64,000 bases of DNA from positions 1,736,669 through 1,800,668 of the forward strand of contig NC_040020.1 in assembly GCF_000972845.2 (NCBI RefSeq), given 5' to 3'. The stretch is from Larimichthys crocea (lineage: Eukaryota > Chordata > Actinopteri > Sciaenidae). Below are positions 1 through 11,715 of this stretch, in pieces (position 1 is the stretch's first letter; each line of letters opens with the position of its first letter). Below the pieces are notes generated by a model, which was given only the letters and a program-made list of their open reading frames with translations, ran no database searches and was not told the origin of the DNA. The translations under genes and the position numbers were made by a program.

Positions 1-566
1 GATCAGTACTAACACAAAGATTTTCCTTTAAAAGATCGGATTGGACACATTTAGCTATTAGCCTCCACACAATTTAGCACTTATGATTTTTTTTTTTTTC
101 TTGGGAGTGGTGGGTGAGGGGTAGGGTGTAGTCTTAAGTGGTCTTGTAGGGAGAGAATACTCGTGTGGTTGGAATCCTGAACAGTCCCGAAGGTGTGACA
201 CTAGCTTGTCAGATATGACAGGTTACCCAAACTTGTTTCTCCAGAATAGTGGCATACCCAGTAACCGGCATGTGTGATGATGATCAGTGAGCGACTGCCA
301 CACAGAGGCAGAGGATGGAAAACTTATTTTAAACCAGAGTTATTAAGTCAAAAGCACTCTTGTTCTGTACATTTAAATGGCTACATCATAAAACGTGTAT
401 TAGGTACACTTTAATGGTATAAATGGGGTGGGCAAAATATTAGAAATATCTCTCAGTATAGTGGAATGCAAATCAAGAGCACTACAAAATACAGCCACCA
501 TTGTTACATATGACTTACTGTTACATGTTTGTTCTTCAAACTAAAATGTTTATTTATATTTTACAG
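1..566 (+). other. 5' flank / upstream intron of the mucin-like gene
   Basis: No coding signal is visible. The stretch is AT-rich with a T-run near 88-101. It ends in TTTACAG (560-566), a good splice acceptor, so the ATG exon may be preceded by a non-coding first exon further upstream. Alternatively this is the promoter, with the TATA-like site at 418. Confidence 0.4.
418..424 (+). promoter_or_regulatory. TATA-like site upstream of the mucin-like gene
   Basis: TATAAAT lies about 165 bp upstream of the start codon at 585. A TATA box here would place transcription start near 448. It competes with the reading in which 560-566 is a splice acceptor and the true promoter lies outside the window. 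Motif match only. Confidence 0.2.
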
Positions 567-618
567 GAACCAGAAACAAGGAGGATGGGACCCCTCATAC
601 TCCTTCTCCTATTAGGAG
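567..618 (+). CDS. Mucin-like gene: signal-peptide exon (CDS from 585)
   Basis: The ATG at 585 follows an AAGGAGG context and opens MGPLILLLLLG, a hydrophobic core typical of a secretory signal peptide. The exon ends at 618 before GTATTT, in phase 1 (GGA G). Joined to the exon at 773 it reads through GLVGTTSATN without a stop, so signal-peptide cleavage probably falls shortly after the LLG/GLVG stretch. If the intron were not spliced, the frame would stop about 12 codons later at TGTGTGTGA, which supports the splice. The start is chosen because it is the only ATG giving a leader in frame with the Thr/Asn-rich exon. Confidence 0.65.
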
Positions 619-657
619 GTATTTGTTGGAGTGCAAACTCTTCTGTGTGTGTGTGAT

Positions 658-663
<6 letters not shown>

Positions 664-704
<41 letters not shown>
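664..704. repeat. (GA)n microsatellite in mucin intron 1
   Basis: About 20 uninterrupted GA dinucleotides lie within the short first coding intron. Confidence 0.9.
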
Positions 705-707
<3 letters not shown>

Positions 708-772
708 TCATTGATAAAATGTAGACAACATTTAGATTTGATCTTTAATCACTGTAACATTTTTCTTTAAAG

Positions 773-856
773 GACTAGTGGGAACAACGTCAGCCACTAA
801 CCACACACACAATTCAACAACATTAGCCCCCAGCACAGCCACCAATATGACAACAG
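773..856 (+). CDS. Mucin-like gene: exon 2, Thr/Asn-rich stem start
   Basis: This 84-nt exon lies between TTTCTTTAAAG and GTAAGG. It starts and ends in phase 1 and encodes 28 residues rich in Thr, Ser and Asn, including sequons NHT, NST and NMT. It continues the frame of the signal peptide and feeds the phase-1 acceptor of the big repeat exon. Composition is that of a heavily glycosylated mucin stem; no folded domain is seen. Confidence 0.65.
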
Positions 857-1589
857 GTAAGGTTATGATACTCCTATATTATATTTCAAGACAACAGTAA
901 CAAATGGGTAAAACAATATGTGCTGTGGAAAATGCACTGGAAGGAGGTGATGTATTATGCATTACTAAATTCTTTATATGATCTTACATGACCAAGATGT
1001 GATGGTGGAGAAAAACTTTTACGTTTTGGTTGATTTGAATCATCCTATTTAAGTTCAGTTCTATTTAATTTTTCATTTTATTTCACATACCTACAAACTA
1101 CTTAACTGCTCACCTTTCCTTTCCTTTTTTTCCGACACTGACAGACTCATACAATAAGCTACAAGCTTGTCCCACTAGGACAGCGGTATGGTTGACAAAG
1201 TCACCCATAATACAGAACTCGTGTTTTAGATTTCTTCGACCCTAATTCTATTTTCAGAAGAGCTTGTTAGCTGCACGTGTAGGAGGCCTGTTTTTCAGTG
1301 ATGTAGCCAAAACATTCATTTATCACATCACAGGAAGAGTACCAGGAAAGTATATTCAACAAGTTAAATCTACTGCTTTAAAAAAAAAAGAAAAAAACAA
1401 GTCTTAAATAAAGCGCTTTCTGTGCTATTGAACATATGGTTGAGATTGTAGTATTTCGTGCATGTGGTATTGGAAAATTGTGTAAGTATGGACGCTTTTT
1501 CCAAAATACAAGTTAGAAAATGCGGAGAAAAAAATTTAACCATGCAACTTTTTTTTCTTTTTTTTTTACATCTTCATCAATCAATTCAG
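857..1589 (+). other. Mucin intron 2
   Basis: AT-rich intron of 733 bp between GTAAGG and the acceptor TCAATTCAG. A polypyrimidine run (1550-1568) lies before the acceptor. No further exon or element is recognised in it. Confidence 0.55.
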
Positions 1590-3335
1590 TATCTCCAACA
1601 AACAACACATCACCAGTGAATACACCTTCAACAGTCAATACAACCTCACTGCCAGTCAACAAAACCACAATATCATTCAATACAACACAACCAAGCATTA
1701 CAGCCTCTCCCCAAGGAAATACAACATCATCACTGCCAGTCAATATAACTTCATCAGCTGTCAACATAACCACCACCCTAGTGACTGTAACTTTGGAGAA
1801 TACGACCTCAAAACTTAACATCACAACCTCTCCCTCTTCAGCATCTATGTCAGCCAACACAACTTCACCACTGGTCAACATGACAACACTGCGGGTGCAC
1901 ATGACCTCACCACCAATTAATACAACTTTACCATCAGTAAACACAACGTCACTATCTGTCAATGCAACCTCAAATCCAACCATTGAAACATCTCCCACAG
2001 GAAATGCAACATCACCACCACCAGTCAATATCACATCACCTCCTGTAAACATCACCACCCCGCAAGTGCACATGACCTCAACACAAATTAACTCAACTTC
2101 ACCATCTGTCAACACAACCTCACTATCTGTCAATGCAACCTCAAATCCAATCACTGCAACCTCTCCTACAGGAAATGCAACATCACCACCACCAGTCAAT
2201 ATGACATCACCTCCTGTAAACACGACCACAGCACAAGTGCACATGACCTCAACGCCAATTAACTCAACTTCACCACCTGTCAACACAACCTCACAATCTC
2301 TCAATGCAACCTCAAATCCAATCATTGACACATCTCCCACAGGAAATGCAACATCACTACCACCAGTGAATATCACCACCTCACCACTAGTTAATATGAC
2401 CACACCACAAGTGGGAAATGCAACATCACCACCACCAGTCAATATGACATCACTTCCTGTAAACATCACCACCTCGCAAGTGCACATGACCTCAACACCA
2501 ATTAATGCAACTTCACTACAAGTAAACACAACCTCACTATCTGTCAATGCAACCTCAAATCCAACCATTGAAACATCTTCCACAGGAAATGCAACATCAC
2601 CACCACCAGTCAATCTGACATCACCTCCTGTAAACATAACCACAGCACAAGTGCACATGACCTCAACGCCAATTAACTCAACTTCATCATCTGTCAACAC
2701 AACCTCACGACCTCTCAATGCAACCTCAAATCCAACCATTGAAACATCTCCCACAGGAAATGCAACATCACCACCACCAGTCAATATCACATCACCTCCT
2801 GTAAACATGACCACACCGCAAGTGCACATGACCTCAACGCCAATTAACTCAACTTCACCATCTGTCAACACAACCTCAAGACCTCTCAATGCAACCTCAA
2901 ATCCAATCATTGACACATCTCCCACAGGAAATGCAACATCACCACCACCAGTCAATATCACCACCTCACCACTAGTTAATATGACCACACCACAAGTGCA
3001 CATGACCTCAACACCAATTAATGCAACTTCACCACAAGTAAACACAACCACACTATCTGTCAATGCAACCTCAAAACCAAGCATTGCAACATCTCCCACA
3101 GGAAATGCAACATCACCACCACCAGTCAATATCACATCACCTCCTGTAAACATCACCACACCGCAAGTGCACATGACCTCAACACCACTTAACTCAACTT
3201 CACCATCTGTCAACACAACCTCACAATCTCTCAATGCAACCTCAAATCCAATCCTTAAAACATCTCCCACAGGAAATGCAACATCACCACCACCAGTCAA
3301 TATCACCACCTCACCACTAGTTAATATGACCACAC
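1590..3335 (+). CDS. Mucin-like gene: giant Asn/Thr repeat exon, array A (clean)
   Basis: An open frame of about 580 residues without a break, made of 171-bp (57-residue) tandem units. The spacing is seen directly: the GTGCACATGACC motif falls at 1895, 2066 and 2237. Each unit is Thr/Ser/Pro/Asn-rich and carries about six or seven N-X-S/T sequons (NAT, NTT, NIT, NST), with almost no charged residues. Entry is phase 1 after TCAATTCAG. Near 2410 one unit has an in-frame internal deletion, a sign of unequal recombination. The role is inferred: an extended, densely glycosylated stem of a secreted or surface mucin. The array does not reach a donor site. At 3335/3336 it runs straight into the middle of a SEA exon, so its 3' end is probably an assembly join. 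Confidence 0.7.
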
Positions 3336-3469
3336 GGGTAGATGCTGGAGCTGATATTCAAACAATGTGTCTGCAACACCAAATACCAGTTCTGTGACTA
3401 ATACTTGCAGACGGCTGTTTCGAGCAGTGGTTTAACCTCAGTGTCAACGCATCATTATCACAGCAGCCG
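3336..3469 (+). pseudogene. Truncated SEA third-exon copy fused to repeat array A
   Basis: The sequence from GTAGATGC onward matches the third SEA exon (clean copy 25217-25365) but lacks its first ~14 nt, including the GSVV codons. It carries extra or missing bases (TGGAGC, TTCAAAC, ACTTGCAG) and ends at the normal donor GCCG|GTGAGA. There is no acceptor in front; it abuts repeat array A. Likely an assembly join rather than a functional exon. Confidence 0.7.
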
Positions 3470-3597
3470 GTGAGACATTGTTATCATCAAGTTGAATTTT
3501 GTAAATAATTATTGCAAGCACATACTGATTATATGATGACATGAATATATTTAATAGACAGAAAATAAAAATCATATTTGATCATTGTTTTTTTCAG

Positions 3598-3669
3598 TTG
3601 TTTTGGCACCAACTGAAGCCCCAACGACAGCTGTACCTACAACAATGATAATTACAACTCCCTCAACAG
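3598..3669 (+). CDS. Mucin-like gene: 72-nt Thr-rich linker exon, copy 1
   Basis: TTTTTTTCAG precedes it and GTACTA follows. It enters and leaves in phase 1 and encodes 24 residues, VVLAPTEAPTTAVPTT followed by MIITTPST. It is identical in length and frame to the clean copy at 25498-25569, and follows a SEA exon as the other copies do. Confidence 0.55.
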
Positions 3670-3875
3670 GTACTATCATGACACAACCAGTCAACGCATT
3701 TAAATGTATTTATTTTAACAGTTCAAATACTGTCACCTAATCATTTCTCAACAACAAAACATTATAATTTGCATAATTCAGGTTAGCTTGGTGTCACTAA
3801 AATTTCAGTATCCAAGTGACGTAACTATCCAATCACTGTTTCCAGTTACTTCATATATTTTGTTTTGTCATGTAG

Positions 3876-3947
3876 GTAGAACTATAGTTATTACTTATCC
3901 AAAAGCTCCTGTAAATGCTACAAGAATCTAATTTTTTGTTGTTCCAG
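3876..3947 (+). pseudogene. 72-nt GRTIVITYP exon, copy with nonsense codon
   Basis: It has the same acceptor (TCATGTAG), donor (CCAG|GTATTA), length and phase as the copy at 25779-25850. A C-to-T change turns CAA into TAA at 3929-3931. If this exon is spliced in, the protein would stop here. Either the copy is dead or skipped, or this is a base error in the noisy zone. Confidence 0.5.
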
Positions 3948-4003
3948 GTATTAGTACAGCCACACCTACATTTTTTAAATGTCTTATTCTGCTCCAAATA
4001 CAG

Positions 4004-4764
4004 ACCAATGCACACAAGCTCCAACTACTGCTCCGACTACAGCTGGCTCTACGAGCTACAAGCCACACAAGCTCCAACTACTGCTCCGAACGCTACAGCT
4101 GGCTCTACGCAGCTACCAATGCCACACAAGCTCCAACTACTGCTCCGAACGCTACAGCTGGCTCTACTGCAGCTACCAATGCCACACAAGCTCCAACTAC
4201 TGCTCCGAACGCTACAGCTGGCTCTACTGCAGCTACCAATGCCACACAAGCTCCAACTACTGCTCCGAACGCTACAGCTGGCTCTACTGCAGCTACCAAT
4301 GCCACACAAGCTCCAACTACTGCTCCGAACGCTACAGCTGGCTCTACTGCAGCTACCAATGCCACAAGCTCCAACTACTGCTCCGAACGCTACAGCTGGC
4401 TCACTGCAGCTACCAATGCCACACAAGCTCCAACTACTGCTCCAACCTACAGCTGGCTCTACTGCAGCTACCAATGTCCACACAAGCTCCAACTACTGCT
4501 CCGAACGCTACAGCTGGCTCTACTGAAGCTACCAATGCCACACAAGCTCCAACTACTGCTCCGAACGCTACAGCTGGCTCTACTGCAGTTACTGCAGTCA
4601 CAACTGTTGGCACTTTAGCTACCACCACAACCACAACTACAGCAGCACCACAAGAAGAGCCAAAGATAAGCTTGGGATTTTCATTGCAGGAGACCTTTAC
4701 ACCAGAACTTACAGACAAGTCTTCACCAGCGTTCAAAGCCTTGGAAACCAAAGTAACCGAGTCG
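4004..4764 (+). pseudogene. 60-bp repeat array A plus SEA first-exon part (frame broken)
   Basis: About nine copies of the 60-bp unit encoding ATNATQAPTTAPNATAGSTA follow an AAATACAG acceptor. Frame changes at missing bases split the array over at least two frames. The last ~90 codons are clean: a Thr tract, then the start of the SEA domain (SLGFSLQETFTPEL to KVTES), ending in phase 0 before GTAAGT. The organisation equals that of 25910-26292. The breaks are probably sequence errors rather than decay, because the downstream SEA exons remain intact. Confidence 0.6.
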
Positions 4765-5453
4765 GTAAGTTCAAATAGTTGACATGGATTGAGTTTTGAT
4801 TTTTGCATTTTTCTTTTTGTACTTTTTCCACAATCAGGTTAAATAATGCAGAAAAATTTAGATGTTAGAAAAATTGTTCACATGGTATAGATTTTTTCTC
4901 TGCTTGTCTTTTCCACGTTTTCACATCAGATTCCAAATAATTCATGAAAATTTAGAGAACCTCAGAACTTTTTAGATTTCTCATGTAAGATTAAACTTTG
5001 ATTTTTGTGGTAGGAATGAGATGTCAAGAATTAGACTAACATTGCTTCATTATAGTTGTTGGGCGGTATTAACACTTAACACAGTGTGAGATCTTAGCTT
5101 AGTTTTTGTCTTCACTTTGTTTTTTTCCTGTAGATGTTTTTTGAATATGTGTATTCTACATCCTGTTTGTCAATGAGTGTCCACACTGTAGCAGGTAATA
5201 GCATAAACAACATAGTAGAAAACGGTAAAAAAAAAGACTTTCATTAAAGATTGCCCATACGTGGAAAGCATGGAATATATTTAAATGCTGGTTTGAGATG
5301 GAGCCAAGACCATGACCATGATGCATGAGAAAACATAAAGGAAAAATGGAGTAGTGAAAAAATGATTGAATAGTTGTGGCATAAAAACTATTTTACTGTC
5401 TTATAGATGTTTTGTAATTATACTTTTTTTTCTTGTATTAACTTAATTTACAG
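4765..5453 (+). other. Intron inside SEA module, copy 1
   Basis: A 689-bp intron splitting the SEA domain, nearly identical to the intron at 24187-24892. No exon or element is seen. Confidence 0.6.
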
Positions 5454-5518
5454 CTCAACAAAGTCTATAGTGACCAATTTGGAGATGCCTTCAATCGAAG
5501 TGTCATCAAAAGCTTCAG
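5454..5518 (+). CDS. SEA second exon, copy 1
   Basis: A 65-nt exon between TTACAG and GTATAT, phase 0 in and phase 2 out, encoding LNKVYSDQFGDAFNRSVIKS plus F and the split Arg. In SEA domains this is the helix before the cleavage strand. Intact, and the same length as all clean copies. Confidence 0.65.
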
Positions 5519-5777
5519 GTATATAGTGTTGCATTTTATTGATTTTCTTTTGGTTAATGCAAATACAAGCGAATGTTGTCCTTTGTGTTCATTTTGTCTA
5601 TCTATCATATGGTTTATCATGTATATATTAGAAAATACTGTTCAGATTTGCAGGAACAGAAATAATTTCATTTCACTCATGAATATCCATCATCCTTGTC
5701 ATGGTGACTTAGTTAAACAACTATGGCCACAATGACCAAATATAATTGTGCTATTAAAAATTTCACTTCTGTTACAG

Positions 5778-5925
5778 GTCAGGGTCCGTTGTGGTAGATG
5801 CTGAGCTGATATCAACAATGTGTCTGCAACACCAAATACCAGTTCTGTGACTAATACTTTGCAGACTGCTGTTTCGAGCAGTGGTTTTAACCTCAGTGTC
5901 AACGCATCATCTATCACAGCAGCCG
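5778..5925 (+). pseudogene. SEA third exon, copy 1 (one base short)
   Basis: Starts RSGSVVVDAELI, which includes the G|SVVV autoproteolysis motif of SEA domains. It is 148 nt against 149 in the clean copy: one T is missing at ATATCAAC (near 5813), which shifts the frame. Donor GCCG|GTGAGA is normal. Probably a consensus error. Confidence 0.6.
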
Positions 5926-6052
5926 GTGAGACATTGTTATCATCAAATGTTGAATTTTGTAAATAATTATTGCAAGCACATACTGATTATATGATGACAT
6001 GAATATATTAATAGACAGAAAATAAATCATATTTGATCATTGTTTTTTTCAG

Positions 6053-6123
6053 TTGTTTTGGCACCAACTGAGCCCCAACGACAGCTGTACCTACAACAAT
6101 GATAATTACAACTCCCTCAACAG
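6053..6123 (+). pseudogene. Thr-rich linker exon, copy 2 (one base short)
   Basis: 71 nt instead of 72. One A is lost in the ACTGAAGCC run (reads ACTGAGCC), otherwise it equals the clean copy at 25498-25569, with intact acceptor and donor. Confidence 0.55.
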
Positions 6124-6326
6124 GTACTATCAGACACAACCAGTCAACAGCATTTTAAATTTTTATTTTAACAGTTCAAATACTGTCACCTAATCATTTC
6201 TCAATAACAAAACATTATAATTTGCATAATTCAGGTTAGCTTGGTGTCACTAAAATTTCCAGTATCCAAGTGACGTAACTATCCAATCACTGTTTCCAGT
6301 ACTTCATATATTGTTTTGTCATGTAG

Positions 6327-6399
6327 GTAGAATATAGTTATTACTTATCCAAAAGCTCCTGTAAATGCTACAAGAATCCACTTTTTTTGTTTTGTCCAG
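6327..6399 (+). pseudogene. GRTIVITYP exon, copy 2 (indels)
   Basis: The acceptor ATGTAG and donor CCAG|GTATTA are kept, but the body has lost and gained bases (GAATATAG, CTTTTTTTGTTTTGTCC) compared with 25779-25850, so the frame is broken. Confidence 0.45.
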
Positions 6400-6460
6400 G
6401 TATTATACAGCCACACCTACATTTTTTAAATGTCTGTAAGCTGGCCTTCCAACAATACAG

Positions 6461-6940
6461 CTACCAAGCCACACAGCTCCAACTACTGCTCCGAACGCTA
6501 CAGCTGGCTCTACTGCAGCTACCAATGCCACACAAGCTCCAACTACTGCTCCGAACGCTACAGCTGGCCTCTACTGCAGCTACCAATGCCACACAAGCTC
6601 CAACTACTGCTCCGAACGCTACAGCTGGCTCTACTGCAGCTACCAATGCCACACAAGCTCCAACTACTGCTCCGAACGCTACAGCTGGCTCCACTGCAGC
6701 TACCAATGCCACACAAGCTCCAACTACTGCTCCGAACGCTACAGCTGGCTCTACTGCAGCTACCAATGCCACACAAGCTCCAACTACTGCTCCGAACGCT
6801 ACAGCTGGCTCTACTGCAGCTACCAATGCCACACAAGCTCCAACTACTGCTCCGAACGCTACAGCTGGCTCTACTGCAGCTACCAATGCCACAACAAGCT
6901 CCAACTACTGCTCCGAACGCTACAGCTGGCTCTACTGCAG
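6461..6940 (+). repeat. 60-bp repeat array B, ending in an abrupt join
   Basis: Eight units of the 60-bp ATNATQAPTTAPNATAGSTA repeat follow an ACAATACAG acceptor, with three indels visible (CACACAGCTCC, GGCCTCTACT, CCACAACAAGC). The array does not continue into a SEA exon. After CTACTGCAG (6940) the sequence switches to the Asn/Thr 171-bp repeat. Confidence 0.7.
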
Positions 6941-9900
6941 TAGTTTGAATATGAACCAACACCAAAGTGCTCTGACCTCAACAGCCAATGAATGCAACTT
7001 CACCACAAGTAAACCAAAAACCACATGCTGTCATGCAACTCAAAACCAAGCATTGCAACATCTACATCTCGCCACAGTAAATGCAACATCACCACCACCA
7101 TGTACAATTATCACAGCACCTCCTGGTAACAGCAACCACACCGCAATGGCACATAGACCCTCAACACCACGTAACTCAACTTCATCACCATCTGGTCAAC
7201 ACACCGCACAATCGCTCAATGCAACCCTCAATCCAATCCCTTAAGAACATCCCTCCCACAGAATGCAACATCACCACCACAGTCAATATCACCACCTCAC
7301 CACTAAGTTTAATATGACCACAACCGCAAGTTGCAACATGACATCAACGCCGAATTTAACTCAACTTCAGCATCTGTCCACACAACCTCCAAACGGCCTC
7401 CTCAACACCTCAAATCCAACATGAAACATCTCCCACATGAAATGCAACTACCCCACAGTCCAATATCACATCACCCTCCTGTAACATGACCACAAAAAAA
7501 AAACCACACCGAAAGTGCACATGACTCATCGCCAATTAAACTCGACTTCACCATCTGTCCAAACACAACCTCAAGACCTCTCAATGCAACCTCAGAATCC
7601 AATCATTGACACATCTCCCACAGGGAAATGCAACATCGACCACCACCATCAATATCACCACCCACCACCTCACCAACTAGTTAAGATGAGCCACACGCAG
7701 CAAGTGCCACATGACCTCGACAGACACCAATTAATGCAACTTCACCACAGTAAAAACACAACCACACATCATGTCATTCAACCCTCAAACAGCATTGCAC
7801 ATCTTCCCACAGGAAATGCAACATCACCACCACCGTCAATATCACATCACCAGTCCTTAAACATCACCACAAAAAAGGTTACAGCAGAGTGCACATGACC
7901 TCAACACACTTAAAACTCAACTTCACCATCTGTCAACACGACATCACATCTCTCCATTCAACCTCAAATCATCCTAAAACATCGTCCACAGGAAAGGGCA
8001 ACTCACGCACCACCATGTCATATCACCAACCCTCACCAATAGTTATATGACCACAGACGAAAGTGCACATGACTCACGCCAATAACTTCAACTTCATCAT
8101 CTGTTTCAACACAACCTCACTATCTGGCAATGCAACCCCTCAAAATCCGGATCATTGAAAATCATAGCCACAGTAATTGCCATCAACACCACCATCAAGT
8201 CTCACATCACCTGCCTTTAAAACGATCACCACAGAAACAGGCAGTTAACAGTACATCAACACCACTTAACTCAACTTCACCATCTGTCAACACAACCTCA
8301 CATCTCTGCAATGCCACCTCAAATCCATCGCTTAAAACTCTCCCACAGGGAATGCAACTTCACAATCACGACCACCTACCAGTCAATTCACCACCTCACC
8401 ACTAGTTAAATATGACCACACCTCAAGTGCCAATGACCTTCAAACACACTTAACTCAACATTCACCCATCTGTCAAAACAACCTCAAATCTCTCAATGCA
8501 ACCTCAATCCAATCCTAAACATCTCACACAGAATGCAACATCACCACCCACCAGTCAATAGCACCACCTCACCACTATTAAGAATGACACACCGCAAGTG
8601 CACATGACCTCAAAGACTCAACGCCATTACTCCAACTTATCATCTGCAACACAAACCTCACGGCCTCTCATGCAACCTCAAATCAACCAATTGAAACATC
8701 TGCCACAGGGAAATGCAACATCACCAACCACCACCAGTCAATATCACCACCCACGCACTAGTTAATAGGAACCACAAACCAAAAGGCATATGACCTCAGA
8801 AAACCAATTAATGCAACTTCACCACAAGTAAACACAACCACACATCGTCAATGCAACCACTCAAAACCAAAGCATTGCAACACTCCACAGGAAAATGCAA
8901 CATCACCAAACCACCATCCAATATCACATCACTCCGGTAGACATCACCACACCGCAAGTGCACATGACTCAACACCACTTAACGCAAACTTCAGCACACT
9001 GTCAACACAACATCAACAATCGCTCAATCACCTCAAATCCAATCCTTAAACATCTCCCACAGAAAATGCAACATCAACCAACCACCAGTCATAATATCAC
9101 CCACCTCACACATAGTTTACTATTACCACACCGACAATTGCACATGACCTCAACGCCATTACTAACTTCATCAATCGTGTCACCAGACCCCGGCCTCTCA
9201 AGGCAACCATCAAATCCATCATTGAAACATCTCCACGGAATGCAACATCACCACCACCATCATAATCACATCACCTACCTGTAAACATGACCACAAAACA
9301 CCGCAAGGGCACAGGACCTCAAACAGCCTCAACGCCAATTAACTGAACTTCAACCATGCTTCAACACAACCTCAAGACCTCTCAAAGCACCAAATCCAAT
9401 CATTGACAACTCGCCACAAGAAAGGCAAACATCACCACCACAGTCCATATCACCACCTCACCACTAGGTTAAGAGGACCACAAGCCACAATGCCATGACC
9501 ATCAACACCAGAATGCAAACGGCACCAACAAGTAAAACCAACCACACTACGGTCAAGGCAACCAGAATCAAAACCAAGCATGCAACAGCTCCCACAGGAA
9601 ATGCAAACGCACCACCACCAGCAATGCACAGCAACCTCCTGGAAACATCACAAAACCGCAAGTGCACATGACCTCAACACCACTTAACGCACTGCACAGC
9701 GGTGCAACACACACCCACAAAACCGCACAATCCCGCTCATGGCACCTTCAAATCCCAATCCTGAAAACTTCGCCCACAGGAAAATGCACATCACCACCAC
9801 CAGGTCAATATCACCAACCCTCACCCTAGGTAATATGACCCACACGACAAGGAGTCACATGAACCGCAACGCCAAGGAACTCAACGTCAAGCAGCGGGCA

Positions 9901-10855
9901 AACAACCGCACGAGATGTCAAGCAACCGCAATCCGATCATGGAAAAAACAGCTCCCACAGGAAATGCAACATCACCACCACCAGTCCAAGAGCAACAGCA
10001 CCTCCTGGAACAGCACCACACCGCAAGGCACATGAACCTCACAACCACTGAACTCAACATCACCAGCCGGCAACACAACCCACAAGGCTCTCAAGGCAAA
10101 CCGCAAAGCCATCCGAGAACGCTAGCTCCCACAGGAAATGCAACATCACCACCACCAGTACAAGATAACCACCTCACCACTAGTTAATATGACCACACGC
10201 AAGTGCACATGACCGCAACGCCCAATTAACACTCAACTCAGCAGCTTCAAACACAAACTCATGGCCTCCATCAATCCAAACCTCAATTCCAAACAGTGAA
10301 ACATCTTCCACAGGAAAATGCAACATCATCACCACCACCAGTCAATAGCCATCAAATCCTGTACATGAACCACAACCGAGTGCACATGACCTGCCGCCAA
10401 TTAACTCAACTTCACCATCTTCAACACAACCCTCCCATCTCTCAAGGGCAAAACCTCAAATCCAACATTGACACATCTCCCACAGGAAATGCAACAATCA
10501 ACCACCCCAGTCAATATCACCACCAACCACCTCACCAGACGAGTTAATAGGAAGACCAGCCACAAGTGGCCATGAACTCAAACACCATTAATGCAACTTC
10601 AACCACAAGTAACACAAACCACACTATCTGTGCAATGCAACTCAAAACCAACATGCACATCTCCCACAGAAATGCAACAATCACCTCCACCACACCAGTC
10701 AATACACCACCTCAACCATTGTTAATATGACCACACCGCAGTGCACATGACCGTCAACGCACATTAAGCCTCAACTTCCCACCGTCTGTCCAACACCAAC
10801 CTCAACAAAACCTCGCAACCAACCTCAATTCCAAGCACTGAAACATCGCCCACAG
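6941..10855 (+). repeat. 171-bp Asn/Thr repeat array B (very noisy copy)
   Basis: About 3.9 kb of the 57-residue repeat with indels every few tens of bases, so no frame stays open beyond about 100 codons. It ends at CCCACAG|GTAAT, the same donor as array C at 18418. Many local variants match 14738-18418 in order, for example GAACCAACACCAAAGTGCTC at 6952 and 14739, with additional errors here. It therefore looks like a worse version of the same underlying sequence. Confidence 0.7.
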
Positions 10856-10884
10856 GTAATCAAACTTCAACAACCATCACACCA

Positions 10885-11190
10885 AGTTCATGTTCAATGT
10901 TAGTCAACGTTAATTACAATGCTGTCATATGACAGAACATACAGAGAATTAAATTGCGTTTCCTCCCTCTTATTATCGCCTGTTGCAGGCAATAAACAAG
11001 AATATAAAATATACTTAAAAAGATTAAAAAAAAATTTATAATAAAAATTAAAATAGATACAAGCTAAAAGACATCCAATAAAAGACAGTGGAAAATATAA
11101 ATAGTAGAATAAAATATGGGCAAATATGGGCGGTTAGGAACAGAATGAACAATATAAACAGAAACAACAGTCTAACTGTATCAGTATGCA
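10885..11190 (+). mobile_element. Interspersed repeat in mucin intron, copy B
   Basis: Shares ordered blocks with 18448-18750 and 47970-48320: a CTGTCATATG...ACAGAACATACAGAGAATT block, then AT-rich sequence, then a TACAAGCTAAAAGACATCC block. The third copy, in tacr3 intron 3, shows that it is an interspersed element, not mucin-specific. It looks like the tail of a fish retroelement; family not assigned. Confidence 0.55.
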
Positions 11191-11194
11191 ATAC

Positions 11195-11461
11195 CGTCAA
11201 TATAATCTTAACTACTATCAACAGAACCTCACTATCTCTCAACCAACCCCTCAAAACCAAGCTGCTACATTGGCCCATTGAAAGGAACAGCCCAACCACT
11301 ATCAATATAATCCACACCACAAGAAACGCAAACCCAAGCACCACCACATGACATCACTGTGCCAGAAAATGGTAATGTCCACAACGCGGAAACCAGCCTC
11401 AGTGGTATTATATACAATGTCACCCCCAGGCAACACACCCAACCACAACCATTTTCCACAA
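11195..11461 (+). pseudogene. Asn/Thr tail exon, copy B (acceptor lost)
   Basis: A noisier copy of the exon at 18752. The acceptor CCAG reads CCG here, and extra bases break the frame. It encodes degenerate repeat units with sequons and a PPGNT...PQP(V/F)STS-like end. Confidence 0.4.
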
Positions 11462-11715
11462 GTTTTTTTTCGTTTTTTTCAGTAAGAACTTTTGAATGTG
11501 TTCAGTTTTTGCTATATGTGGCACCCAATTTAGAACACAACGACAGGGTTGAGGGCAAACTTCCACGAGCTCCAATTGTCCATTCAATGAAAACATTGCT
11601 GCAAAAAGTAAAGTTTCTTCCGATAGATTTTGTTCGTGATTAGGGCAGAACTATTAGTGATCCAAAAACTCAGAAATTTTTAGTACAAGTCTTCCTTCTG
11701 CCCCAAACATTACAG

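Noticed and set aside
1513..3333. A 606-codon open frame on the minus strand over the Asn/Thr repeat
   Set aside because: It mirrors the plus-strand repeat exactly. The antisense of a stop-poor tandem repeat stays open by composition, and no leader or splice structure supports it.
4049..4808. Long open frames in other frames of the 60-bp repeats (Cys/Ser/Trp-rich and Leu-rich forms), also at 6461-6965, 19194-20080, 21582-22351 and 25763-26307
   Set aside because: The unit is a multiple of 3 and stop-free in several frames. Only the Thr/Asn frame connects in phase to the SEA exons.
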